A stretch of 64,000 nucleotides of DNA. It comes from CAZPXH01 sp964591085 (GTDB taxonomy: Bacteria; Spirochaetota; Spirochaetia; DSM-27196; CAZPXH01). Made by a program: the position numbers and the translations under genes. Within the stretch, counting starts at the first letter, position 1, and each line of letters starts with the position of its first letter. The notes below the pieces were generated by a model, which worked only from the letters and a program-made list of their open reading frames with translations, did not search any database and was not told the DNA's origin. Below are positions 57,434 through 64,000 of this stretch, one piece after another. Location: the NCBI GenBank assembly GCA_964591085.1, contig CAZPXH010000002.1, positions 1 through 64,000 of the forward strand, given 5' to 3'.

Positions 57434-58727
57434 TCGGTCCGGCGCAACCGCTCTGCAGCCGCAGCTGGCCTATCATGACGGACGGGAGGCCAGCGAATTC
57501 ACCCGGGTGCGCTCCGCTGCTGCGGAGCGCTTCTCTGCTATGGGTTGGCCCCAGACCTCGGAGGAGGAATGGCGGCGGAGCGACGTAAGCTCCTTTGACT
57601 TTGACTCTTATCAGGTCAGCTTGAATGGCCGAGAGTCCCCAAGTGCCGCAGCCCTCCCGGACGGAGCAAGCGCGTTCTTCCGTTTTTCGGCAGACAGCAA
57701 CCGGCTCAGCGCCATGTCTGACGCGGCAAGGGACGCGGGGCTGGTGGTTTCCACGCTGGACGCGCTGCAGTCTAGCGACCCACTGACGGCCGATGTGGCC
57801 GCGCTCATGGAGCAACTGGTACAGGAGGGCGCGGATAATCGCTTTGTAGCGTGGAACGCCGCCGCCTACACGCACGGCCTGGTGATTTGGGTACCGGAGG
57901 GCTACGTGGCCTCCGAGCCCGTGATTGTTGAGGTGGAGATTGCAGGGGAGGGGACCGCGGTACTTCCCCGAATCATCATCCGCGCGGCGGCCGGATCCGA
58001 TGCTACCGTGATAGTGAGGCTGCGCGGTGTTGAGGAAGAGGGCGAGGCCTTTGTTTGTGAAGTGCATCAGATTGATGTCGCGGCCAATGCGCGCCTCCGC
58101 TACAACATGGTGAATGAGCTCAACATCGACTCTTACTTGATCAGTCTTGGAAGCGGGACCGTGGCGCGGGACGGATTCTTCCGCCACAGTGCCACACACC
58201 TCGGGAGTCTGTTTACCAAAGGACGAATTGACGTTGCGCTGCAGGGTCCCGGCGCTGACATGGAGCTGGATGGCCTGTATTTCACTCACGCTGACCAGCA
58301 TATGGATCTCCGCACCGTCCAGCGCCACGAAGCGCCTACCGCCTACAGCCGAACCTTCTACAAAGGCGCACTCCGGGATGAGGGGCGAAGTGTCTACCAG
58401 GGACTCATCCGGGTTGAAGAGAACGCGTCGGGAACCGATGCGTACCTCACCAACAACAACCTCGTCCTCAACGATGGTGCTCGCTCGGACTCAATCCCGA
58501 GCCTGCAGATTGGCACCAATGACGTGCGCTGCAGCCACGGTTCCACTACGGGGCGAATTGATCCGCTCCAGTTGTTCTACCTCATGAGCCGCGGCTACAA
58601 GGAGAGCGAGGCGGTGGAAATGCTGATCGAGGGCTTCTTTGACGAGATCGTTTCAAAGCTTCCGGAGATCCTCCGGGACGAGCTGAGGGAGACCATCGTA
58701 CAGCGGGTCCGCGAGGCGGAGGACTGA
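57426..58727 (+). CDS. sufD: Fe-S cluster assembly protein SufD
   Basis: SufD pairs with SufB in the SufBC2D complex. The 433-residue protein has the weakly conserved N-terminus (TSEEEWRRSDVSSF), the beta-helix core and the C-terminal SHGSTTGRIDPLQLFYLMSRGYKESEAVEMLIEGFF shared with SufB; the conserved His is in CSHG. TTG 57426 follows GGAGG and overlaps the sufB stop, so an upstream TTG at 57402 is less likely. Confidence 0.94.
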   Translation: MADRSGATALQPQLAYHDGREASEFTRVRSAAAERFSAMGWPQTSEEEWRRSDVSSFDFDSYQVSLNGRESPSAAALPDGASAFFRFSADSNRLSAMSDAARDAGLVVSTLDALQSSDPLTADVAALMEQLVQEGADNRFVAWNAAAYTHGLVIWVPEGYVASEPVIVEVEIAGEGTAVLPRIIIRAAAGSDATVIVRLRGVEEEGEAFVCEVHQIDVAANARLRYNMVNELNIDSYLISLGSGTVARDGFFRHSATHLGSLFTKGRIDVALQGPGADMELDGLYFTHADQHMDLRTVQRHEAPTAYSRTFYKGALRDEGRSVYQGLIRVEENASGTDAYLTNNNLVLNDGARSDSIPSLQIGTNDVRCSHGSTTGRIDPLQLFYLMSRGYKESEAVEMLIEGFFDEIVSKLPEILRDELRETIVQRVREAED

Positions 58728-58729
58728 TC

Positions 58730-59035
58730 GTGGCAAAGTGGATTCACGCGGGCCACGTTGACGAGTTCCGCAAGCAGAAGAAGGTGAATCACCGGCGCAA
58801 GGAACTGTGCCTGTACAAGCTGGAAGACGGGATCTTCTGCACCGACAACAGCTGTTCTCACGAGTACTCTCCACTGCACGAGGGAATGATTGTTGGCGGG
58901 GACGTGTACTGTCCAAAGCATGGATCCCGCTTTGAGATCCGCACCGGCAAAGTGAAGGATTTCCCCGCCAACCGGCCGGTGAAAACCTACGAGGTCAACG
59001 TAGACGAAGACGGCGAGATCTATATCAAGCTCTGA
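58730..59035 (+). CDS. Rieske-type [2Fe-2S] ferredoxin of the suf operon
   Basis: The 101-residue protein has both Rieske ligand pairs, Cys42-x-His44 and Cys61-x2-His64 (CSH and CPKH), with GSRFEIRTGKV following. It resembles ferredoxin subunits of ring-hydroxylating oxygenases, which often sit at the end of suf operons. Here it occupies the place of the missing sufS and sufU. It could supply electrons for cluster assembly. Two bases separate it from sufD. Its end overlaps the convergent methyltransferase gene by 16 bases. Confidence 0.93.
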   Translation: MAKWIHAGHVDEFRKQKKVNHRRKELCLYKLEDGIFCTDNSCSHEYSPLHEGMIVGGDVYCPKHGSRFEIRTGKVKDFPANRPVKTYEVNVDEDGEIYIKL

Positions 59036-60042
59036 TCACCCTTCCGCTCCATGACCGCCCATCGCCAGTCCAGGATGCCACGCTGAGCCCCCCTGAGCAT
59101 CCGCCGAGTACGCAGCCGAAAGCCATAGTGTTCGCACAGTGCTTTCAGGGCCTTCCGGTCCGGCACATCGTGCCAGACCCGGAATTCCTTCTGTTTGGCG
59201 ACGGCAGTCCCTGTCCGTGGGGCCGCGGCACCCCCGCCGATTTGCTCCTGCGGGATCATCAGGTAGCGCTGCAGAAAGGGCCCGCCTGGCCCATAATCCA
59301 GGTTCTGCCGGATCAAGGTGTGCGGCTCGGCGGACCAAAAGCCGCCTTTGGGGTAGCTTCGCCAACTTTGCCCGCCACCACGGAGCAGGGGATCTTCACT
59401 GTTCCGCAGCCTCCGCAGGTACAGGCGAGAGTACAGGTCAACAATGACCAGGCCGCCTGGAACCAGCAGGTCCTGGAGGCCGGCCAGCACCGCACCACGG
59501 ACCCACGGCGCCAGGGTCAACCAGGTGCCGTAGAGCATGAGCGCGGCAGCGAGGGGGCGCTCCTCTGTGGCATCAGTACCGGCCATCAAGTCCCGGATCC
59601 GCTGGGGGAAGTCCTCGGCAACTACCAGTTGCTGGAAGCTGCAGCGCCCGCCTGATGGGTAGTCGGATGTCTGAGCGCGGCGGCGGGCCTCTGCTATGGC
59701 AGCATTGTTTCCATCCACGCCCAGAACGTGGAATCCCGCGCCTGCAAGAGCCTCCACGTGGTATCCAGGGCCGCAGGCAAGGTCCAGAAGCAGGGGAGGG
59801 TTTCCCTCCCCGGGGGTTGGCAGAATGCCCGCAGCCGCCAGCTTTCGCCGAACGAAGGCAACGCTGCGCGCGCGAACCCGAGGCGGCCGAGAGGCATCAA
59901 AGCTGCGTTCGGCGTGGGAGTGAAGGAGCTGTCGGGAAACGTGCGGATCAAACCACAGAACGTGCTCAGGGCCACCCGCCCAGGGCGAGGGCTCCTCGGG
60001 AATTGCCGGCAGACCTGTGCGTGGGTAGTCTTCACGCCCCAT
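59020..60042 (-). CDS. SAM-dependent class I methyltransferase
   Basis: The 340-residue protein has SAM motif I LLDLACGPGYHVEAL (about 84-98), an acidic motif II (LGVDGNNAAIAEAR), and GGLVIVDLYS (motif post-III). The substrate is not recognisable; the C-terminal half is long and has many aromatic residues. ATG 60042 is read from the same CATG as the divergent tsaC gene. A TACCAT hexamer lies five bases upstream. Downstream it overlaps the Rieske gene. Confidence 0.85.
   Translation of the reverse strand: MGREDYPRTGLPAIPEEPSPWAGGPEHVLWFDPHVSRQLLHSHAERSFDASRPPRVRARSVAFVRRKLAAAGILPTPGEGNPPLLLDLACGPGYHVEALAGAGFHVLGVDGNNAAIAEARRRAQTSDYPSGGRCSFQQLVVAEDFPQRIRDLMAGTDATEERPLAAALMLYGTWLTLAPWVRGAVLAGLQDLLVPGGLVIVDLYSRLYLRRLRNSEDPLLRGGGQSWRSYPKGGFWSAEPHTLIRQNLDYGPGGPFLQRYLMIPQEQIGGGAAAPRTGTAVAKQKEFRVWHDVPDRKALKALCEHYGFRLRTRRMLRGAQRGILDWRWAVMERKGDQSLI
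60003..60031 (+). promoter_or_regulatory. tsaC promoter, leaderless, inside the divergent methyltransferase gene
   Basis: TTGCCG (60003-60008), 17 bp and TAGTCT (60026-60031) end nine bases before ATG 60041. Because the divergent gene starts at 60042, this promoter is inside that gene's first codons. Confidence 0.55.
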
Positions 60043-61135
60043 GACAGATGGTAGCACAGGGGCGTCCACCGACTCCGGCCTGAGTGGTCCCGGTGATATT
60101 CCAGCCCTGGCGGCTCGTTTGCGCGGGGGTGACCTGGTAGGGATGCCAACGGAGACCGTTTACGGACTCGCGGCAGATGCCACCAACCCCGAGGCCTGCC
60201 TCCGGGTCTTTGCCGCCAAAGGACGACCCGCGAATAATCCGCTCATTGTCCACTGTGCGTCGGCACAGGATGCACTGGACTATGCTGCTGCTGACCTGCC
60301 GCGGGATGTCCGCACATCAGCCGAGCAGCTGTTTCACGGCTTTTCCCCGGGACCGATCAGCGTGGTTCTCCCGTCCTCTGATGCCATTGCCGAATCTGTC
60401 CGGGCAGGTCAGCCCACCGTTGCCCTGCGGGTTCCGGCGCACCAGCTTGCCCTGCAGCTCATCCGGGAGGCGGGCCGACCGCTTGCAGCTCCGTCGGCAA
60501 ACCGCAGCGGCCAACCAAGCCCAACTGATGCCATGTCCGTGCGGAGGGCATTCGGTCCGGAGTTCCCGGTGCTGGACGGCGGGGCGTGTGAGGTTGGTAT
60601 AGAGAGCACGGTTGTGGAGGTCCGGGAGGACCGCTTGATTCTCCATCGCCCCGGTTTTGTCAGCCGGACCGATCTGCAGCAGGTCTGTGGCCTTCCCGTG
60701 CTTGATCCCGGAGACCAGAGCATCCGCAGTCCCGGGCGCGTGCACCCCCACTATCGTCCCTCCGGTCCCTGCTGGGTTGTCAGTTCTTCCGAGCTCGTGA
60801 AGCTCGTTCCGGCACTTGGTGCGCTACGCGGCGGTGGTGAGGGTTCCACGCAGTTCCGTGGACTATTGATCTATGGTCTGGAGCGGGACTTCGCTGGGCT
60901 CCAGGATCAGGTTGGCAGCCTCACGCTGCATACGGAAACAGACCCGGGTGCTCTGGCGCGAAACCTGTTCCGGGTCCTGGTTGAGGCGGGAGACAGGCCA
61001 TTGCTGCTGGTTGCACCGGATGACGCGCGCTGGGGAGAGGCGCTGGCCGACCGGATGGGCCGGGCCGCTTCAGGGCAGGGTGCGATTGACCTGGCGCGCA
61101 AGCTGCCCGCGCTGCGGGAGAACGGGAACGCCTAG
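60041..61135 (+). CDS. L-threonylcarbamoyladenylate synthase, Sua5 type
   Basis: The enzyme makes threonylcarbamoyl-AMP for the t6A37 modification of tRNA. The 364-residue protein has the YrdC/TsaC domain (MPTETVYGLAADA, AAKGRPANNPLIVH, APSANRSGQPSPT) plus a linker and the C-terminal Sua5 domain (from about residue 235, beginning HPHYRPSGPC). This is the long Sua5 type. The next gene, mtaB, modifies the t6A product further, so the two convergent genes share a pathway. They overlap by 66 bases at their 3' ends. Confidence 0.95.
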   Translation: MTDGSTGASTDSGLSGPGDIPALAARLRGGDLVGMPTETVYGLAADATNPEACLRVFAAKGRPANNPLIVHCASAQDALDYAAADLPRDVRTSAEQLFHGFSPGPISVVLPSSDAIAESVRAGQPTVALRVPAHQLALQLIREAGRPLAAPSANRSGQPSPTDAMSVRRAFGPEFPVLDGGACEVGIESTVVEVREDRLILHRPGFVSRTDLQQVCGLPVLDPGDQSIRSPGRVHPHYRPSGPCWVVSSSELVKLVPALGALRGGGEGSTQFRGLLIYGLERDFAGLQDQVGSLTLHTETDPGALARNLFRVLVEAGDRPLLLVAPDDARWGEALADRMGRAASGQGAIDLARKLPALRENGNA

Positions 61136-62560
61136 GGCATCGGGATCCGGTCCGGGCGAAATCCCGGTGATTCGCACCCGAAGCAGATCCCCGGGCCGTA
61201 CCGCAAGCGCGCTCGCACCCTGTTCAAGAGCGGTGCCTGCCCCGCTGTGGGGCTCCGCACCCTCCCGGATCCGTACATGCAGGTAGTGATCGCCAATGCC
61301 GCGCGGAAGCTGCACTGAGTGATCCGCTGCCGGCTTGCCCCGGGCCTCCACGGCTTGAGCCTGCATACCTTCCACCAGAACTGTCTCCACCGTCCCGATC
61401 CGGCCAGCCCGCACGTGCCGCTTCACCTGTTCCGCGCGCTCTGCCAGTTGGGTCATCCTGTTCCGAATCATCGGTCCCGGTACCTTGCCAGGCATTCGCG
61501 CAGCGCGGGTTCCGTTGCGCACGCTGTAGGGGAAGGCGTGGACGTGGCTGAACTGATGGTGATCCACGGCATCCAGGGTCTGCTGGAAGTCTTCTTCCGT
61601 TTCCCCGGGGAAGCCCACCAGAATGTCCGTGGTCAGATCGATGTCCGGGCGGGCCACGCGGATGTCATGGACCAGCGCGTCATAGCCTTCCCGGGTGTAC
61701 ATCCTCCGCATTGCCAGAAGCACCCGGGATGATCCGCTTTGCAGGCAGAGATGAAGGTGCGGGGCCATTCGCGGATGGCCGAGGGCCTGCAGGAAGGCAT
61801 CGTCAAGGCCGTCAGGCTCAATTGAGCTGATCCGCACGCGGTAGTCTGGCGCATCCCCCACCGGGAGTGACCTCAGGTTGAGCAGCTCATTGAGCACATC
61901 GCCAAAGCCCTGACCATCGTGATCGTAGCGGCTCATATTGACCCCGGTAAGCACGAGCTCCCGGATCCCGGCGGCGAGCAGGGCCTCCGCCTCGCCGAGG
62001 ATATCGTCCAGGGGTCTGCTCCGCGCGGCGCCGCGTACCCGCGGGATGATGCAGAAGCTGCAGGCATTGCTGCACCCGTCAGCGATCTTGATGCTTGCCC
62101 GCGTGCGGAAGGCCGGGAATGCGGGCCGGTAGGCAAAACTGTTGTCCCTCCTCGCGCCGAAGGCGTTGGCTCCGCCGGAGGCGTCAACTGGGTAAAGGAC
62201 CATGAGGTCAACGGTCTCGCCCCGGAGGGCCGAGTCCACGATGTCAAAGACCTGGGACTTGGCCGCATTCGGCACGGCAATCACCCCGTCAAGGGATGCG
62301 TAGTCCGCGCTGAACTGCTCCACCGAGCAGCCAGTTGCCACGGTCAGCAGCGGTTTCCGTCCGGACGCCTGATACACAGTCTGGCGGCTCTTGCGGTCGG
62401 CGCGGGCGGTGACGGTGCAGGTGTTGACCACCAGGACGTCAGCCGCGTCGTCTTCGGAGACCACACGGTAGCCGGCCTCCCGAAAGCGCTGGGCCAGGGC
62501 GTCAGACTCGTACTGGTTGAGCTTGCACCCCAGGGTCCGGAACCCGATGCGGTGGCTCAG
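61070..62560 (-). CDS. mtaB: tRNA t6A37 methylthiotransferase MtaB, probable CTG start
   Basis: MtaB converts t6A37 to ms2t6A37. The protein (about 496 residues) has the N-terminal cluster motif TLGCKLNQYES, VNTCTVT and VATGCS, the radical-SAM CSNACSFC, and DIIVGFPGE-type DILVGFPGETEEDF, with a C-terminal TRAM-like segment. The expected N-terminus is opened by CTG at 62560, which forms a CTGA overlap with the miaB stop and has GGGAG seven bases upstream. GTG 62644 would add 28 residues inside miaB. The tail overlaps tsaC. Confidence 0.92.
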   Translation of the reverse strand: MSHRIGFRTLGCKLNQYESDALAQRFREAGYRVVSEDDAADVLVVNTCTVTARADRKSRQTVYQASGRKPLLTVATGCSVEQFSADYASLDGVIAVPNAAKSQVFDIVDSALRGETVDLMVLYPVDASGGANAFGARRDNSFAYRPAFPAFRTRASIKIADGCSNACSFCIIPRVRGAARSRPLDDILGEAEALLAAGIRELVLTGVNMSRYDHDGQGFGDVLNELLNLRSLPVGDAPDYRVRISSIEPDGLDDAFLQALGHPRMAPHLHLCLQSGSSRVLLAMRRMYTREGYDALVHDIRVARPDIDLTTDILVGFPGETEEDFQQTLDAVDHHQFSHVHAFPYSVRNGTRAARMPGKVPGPMIRNRMTQLAERAEQVKRHVRAGRIGTVETVLVEGMQAQAVEARGKPAADHSVQLPRGIGDHYLHVRIREGAEPHSGAGTALEQGASALAVRPGDLLRVRITGISPGPDPDALGVPVLPQRGQLARQVNRTLP

Positions 62561-64000
62561 ACCCGGGCTCCCGTGGACGCTGGTGCGGGGGCCCCCGAGG
62601 GCAGGGTGCCGAGGTAGCGGCCCTCCAGGCTGAGCGGCTGACACCCGGTGATCTCCAGTTCCACAAAGCGGCCGATGAGCGACCGGTCCGCGCTTGCAAA
62701 CCTCGTCACCACCCTTCCTTCAGTCTTTGCAGACAGGAACCCGTCCCTGCGATCCTCTCCATCACAGAGAACGGTGATGGTCTTCCCGATCAGCGAACGG
62801 TTGTACTCCAGGGAGGTCTCCTGCAGGACGTCCTGCAGCACATGCAGCCTCCGCTTCTTCTCTTCCTGCGGCACATCATCCGCCCACCGGGAGCTGGCCG
62901 CCCCTGGCCTGGGAGAGTACATGGCGATGTAGGCCATCTGGTATCGCATCTCTTCCATCAGAAGGCGGGTCTGCTCAAACTGGGTCTCGGTCTCCCCGCT
63001 GAAGCCCACGATGATGTCAGTGAACAAGGTGGCCTCCGGGAGGATGCTCCTGATGTTCGCCACAACTTCCCGGTAGCGGTGCATTCCGTAGTTCCGGTTC
63101 ATCCGCATCAGGACCTTGTCATCGCCACTCTGCACCGGCAGGTGGATCTGCTTTGCCAGTACCGGGTACTCCGCGATTGTCTCAAGTACATCGGTGGTCA
63201 TGTCCCGGGGATGGGGAGAGGTGAACCAGGTCCAGAACTGTCGCCCGCTGCGCTGACCGATCTCTCCGATTTCGCGCAGGAGCTCGGCGAAGCTCCGCTC
63301 GGCCCCTCGGCGGTCCAGTCCGTAGCTGTTCACGTTCTGACCCAGCAAGGTGATGGACCGGTAGCCCCTGGCTACCAGGCCTTCCACCTCGCCAAGGATG
63401 TCATCGCTGGGCCGCGATACTTCCCGCCCGCGCGTGTAGGGAACCGCGCAGAAGGTGCAGAACTTGTCACAGCCGTTCTGAATCGGAACGTAGGCTTCAA
63501 ACTGCGAGCTGTAGTCCGGGCTTACCTGCCAGAAGCCGGAGAGATGGCGGTTCAGCTCTGTTCGCGCGCGGGTCGGGTCCAGCACCGGGATAGGGCTCTG
63601 CACGACAGGGCGGGGCTCCATCATGCCCGGCCCGCTTGCAGACGGGCGGAGCGCGCGCAGCTGAAGCGCGGGCGGAAGCTCGGTTCCCCGCAGTTCGGCC
63701 GAGGGAAGAATTGCGGGCGAAGTGGTAACTGCGTCCAGCCCTGGTGCCCGCGGGGCAGGGCTGTCTCCGGTCCTGCTGGAGGCATCCAGCGAGGCCTGCG
63801 AGAGCGGCGTTACCACCCCGTACTGCCGGATGAGGTCCGGAAGTTGCGGCAGCTCGTTGATGGTGAACAGCAAATCAAATCGATCCAGGAACTTTTCCCG
63901 GTCCGAGGGCAGAATGCAGCCGGAAACAAAGGTCAGGAGCGGCCGCTTCTGCTTCCATCGATTCCACTTGGCAATGCGGCTGTAGGCCCGGTCAATCGCC
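62557..64000 (-). CDS. miaB: tRNA i6A37 methylthiotransferase MiaB (partial at the window end)
   Basis: MiaB adds a methylthio group to i6A37. The frame runs off the window edge, so only the part from the middle of the N-terminal domain is seen: VSGCILPSDREKF (third cluster Cys), then VPIQNGCDKFCTFC (radical-SAM cysteines), TLLGQNVNSYG, HLPVQSGDDKVL, TDIIVGFSGETE and the C-terminal TRAM domain. Between the N-terminal and radical-SAM domains lies an unusual Pro/Ala/Ser-rich insert of about 70 residues. MiaA, which makes its substrate, is encoded at 39.8 kb. Its stop overlaps the mtaB start. Confidence 0.94.
   Translation of the reverse strand, partial: AIDRAYSRIAKWNRWKQKRPLLTFVSGCILPSDREKFLDRFDLLFTINELPQLPDLIRQYGVVTPLSQASLDASSRTGDSPAPRAPGLDAVTTSPAILPSAELRGTELPPALQLRALRPSASGPGMMEPRPVVQSPIPVLDPTRARTELNRHLSGFWQVSPDYSSQFEAYVPIQNGCDKFCTFCAVPYTRGREVSRPSDDILGEVEGLVARGYRSITLLGQNVNSYGLDRRGAERSFAELLREIGEIGQRSGRQFWTWFTSPHPRDMTTDVLETIAEYPVLAKQIHLPVQSGDDKVLMRMNRNYGMHRYREVVANIRSILPEATLFTDIIVGFSGETETQFEQTRLLMEEMRYQMAYIAMYSPRPGAASSRWADDVPQEEKKRRLHVLQDVLQETSLEYNRSLIGKTITVLCDGEDRRDGFLSAKTEGRVVTRFASADRSLIGRFVELEITGCQPLSLEGRYLGTLPSGAPAPASTGARV

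Noticed and set aside
1..64000. tRNA, rRNA, CRISPR and mobile elements
   Set aside because: I looked in all intergenic gaps for cloverleaf arms, direct repeats and terminal inverted repeats and saw none; the gaps are too short for most of these.

Overview
The window is a gene-dense, GC-rich bacterial chromosome segment with no rRNA, tRNA, CRISPR array, insertion sequence or prophage that I can see. About 65 protein genes fill almost all of it, and no gene-free stretch exceeds about 200 bases. The content points to the Spirochaetota, probably a free-living GC-rich member of the Spirochaetales. The clues are a class I lysyl-tRNA synthetase, a short omega subunit directly followed by miaA, a cytidylate-kinase-like protein whose P-loop Lys is Asn, a DUF2225 protein, a large HEAT-repeat membrane protein next to a GAF/PAS cyclase, and a MoxR-Bat operon. 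This placement is inference from gene content.

Layout: (1) 1-7.3 kb holds an FG-GAP lipoprotein, an amino-acid ABC binding protein and permease without ATPase, FtsH, a YpdA-like flavoprotein, RlpA and Dps. (2) 7.4-18.9 kb holds a nucleotide cyclase, the HEAT protein, LysRS-I, divergent era and clpP, a secreted nuclease/phosphatase-like lipoprotein, a pfkB kinase-SMUG1 glycosylase pair and argJ. (3) 18.9-26.3 kb is a seven-gene MoxR-DUF58-BatA-BatB-TPR-BatD operon. (4) 26.3-29.7 kb holds smr, infA, a zinc-less DksA homologue, two unknown proteins and a stand-alone DbpA RNA-binding domain. (5) 29.9-50.1 kb is a 20-kb run of plus-strand housekeeping genes: OmpA, cysK, udk, rsmE, an RlmL-like methylase, murC, yicC, a cmk-like gene, a phosphatase, DUF3179, rpoZ, miaA, a 29-codon ribosomal-type gene, cdaA, cdaR, acpS, DUF2225, truA, family-4 UDG, priA, def, fmt and a PASTA protein. 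(6) 50.2-64 kb holds topA (minus), a beta-hydroxyacid dehydrogenase, a GNAT, a quinone reductase, the sufT-C-B-D-Rieske operon, a methyltransferase, Sua5-type tsaC, and the methylthiotransferases mtaB and miaB, with miaB running off the window end.

The genome is extremely compact. Many junctions are NTGA start/stop overlaps (GTGA most often, then ATGA, and apparently CTGA for fmt and mtaB). Convergent genes share bases at their stops, and one divergent pair shares a single CATG as both start codons. A recurrent signal is a -10-like hexamer (TACACT, TATACT, TAGCTT and similar), often with a -35-like element about 17 bp upstream, placed only 6-10 bases before the start codon of genes without a good Shine-Dalgarno. 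I infer widespread leaderless transcription.

Functional themes are translation and RNA modification, DNA repair (two unrelated uracil-DNA glycosylases, PriA, TopA), envelope maintenance (FtsH, RlpA, Bat, OmpA, MurC, PASTA), iron-sulfur assembly, and nucleotide second messengers (a class III cyclase and the c-di-AMP synthase CdaA).
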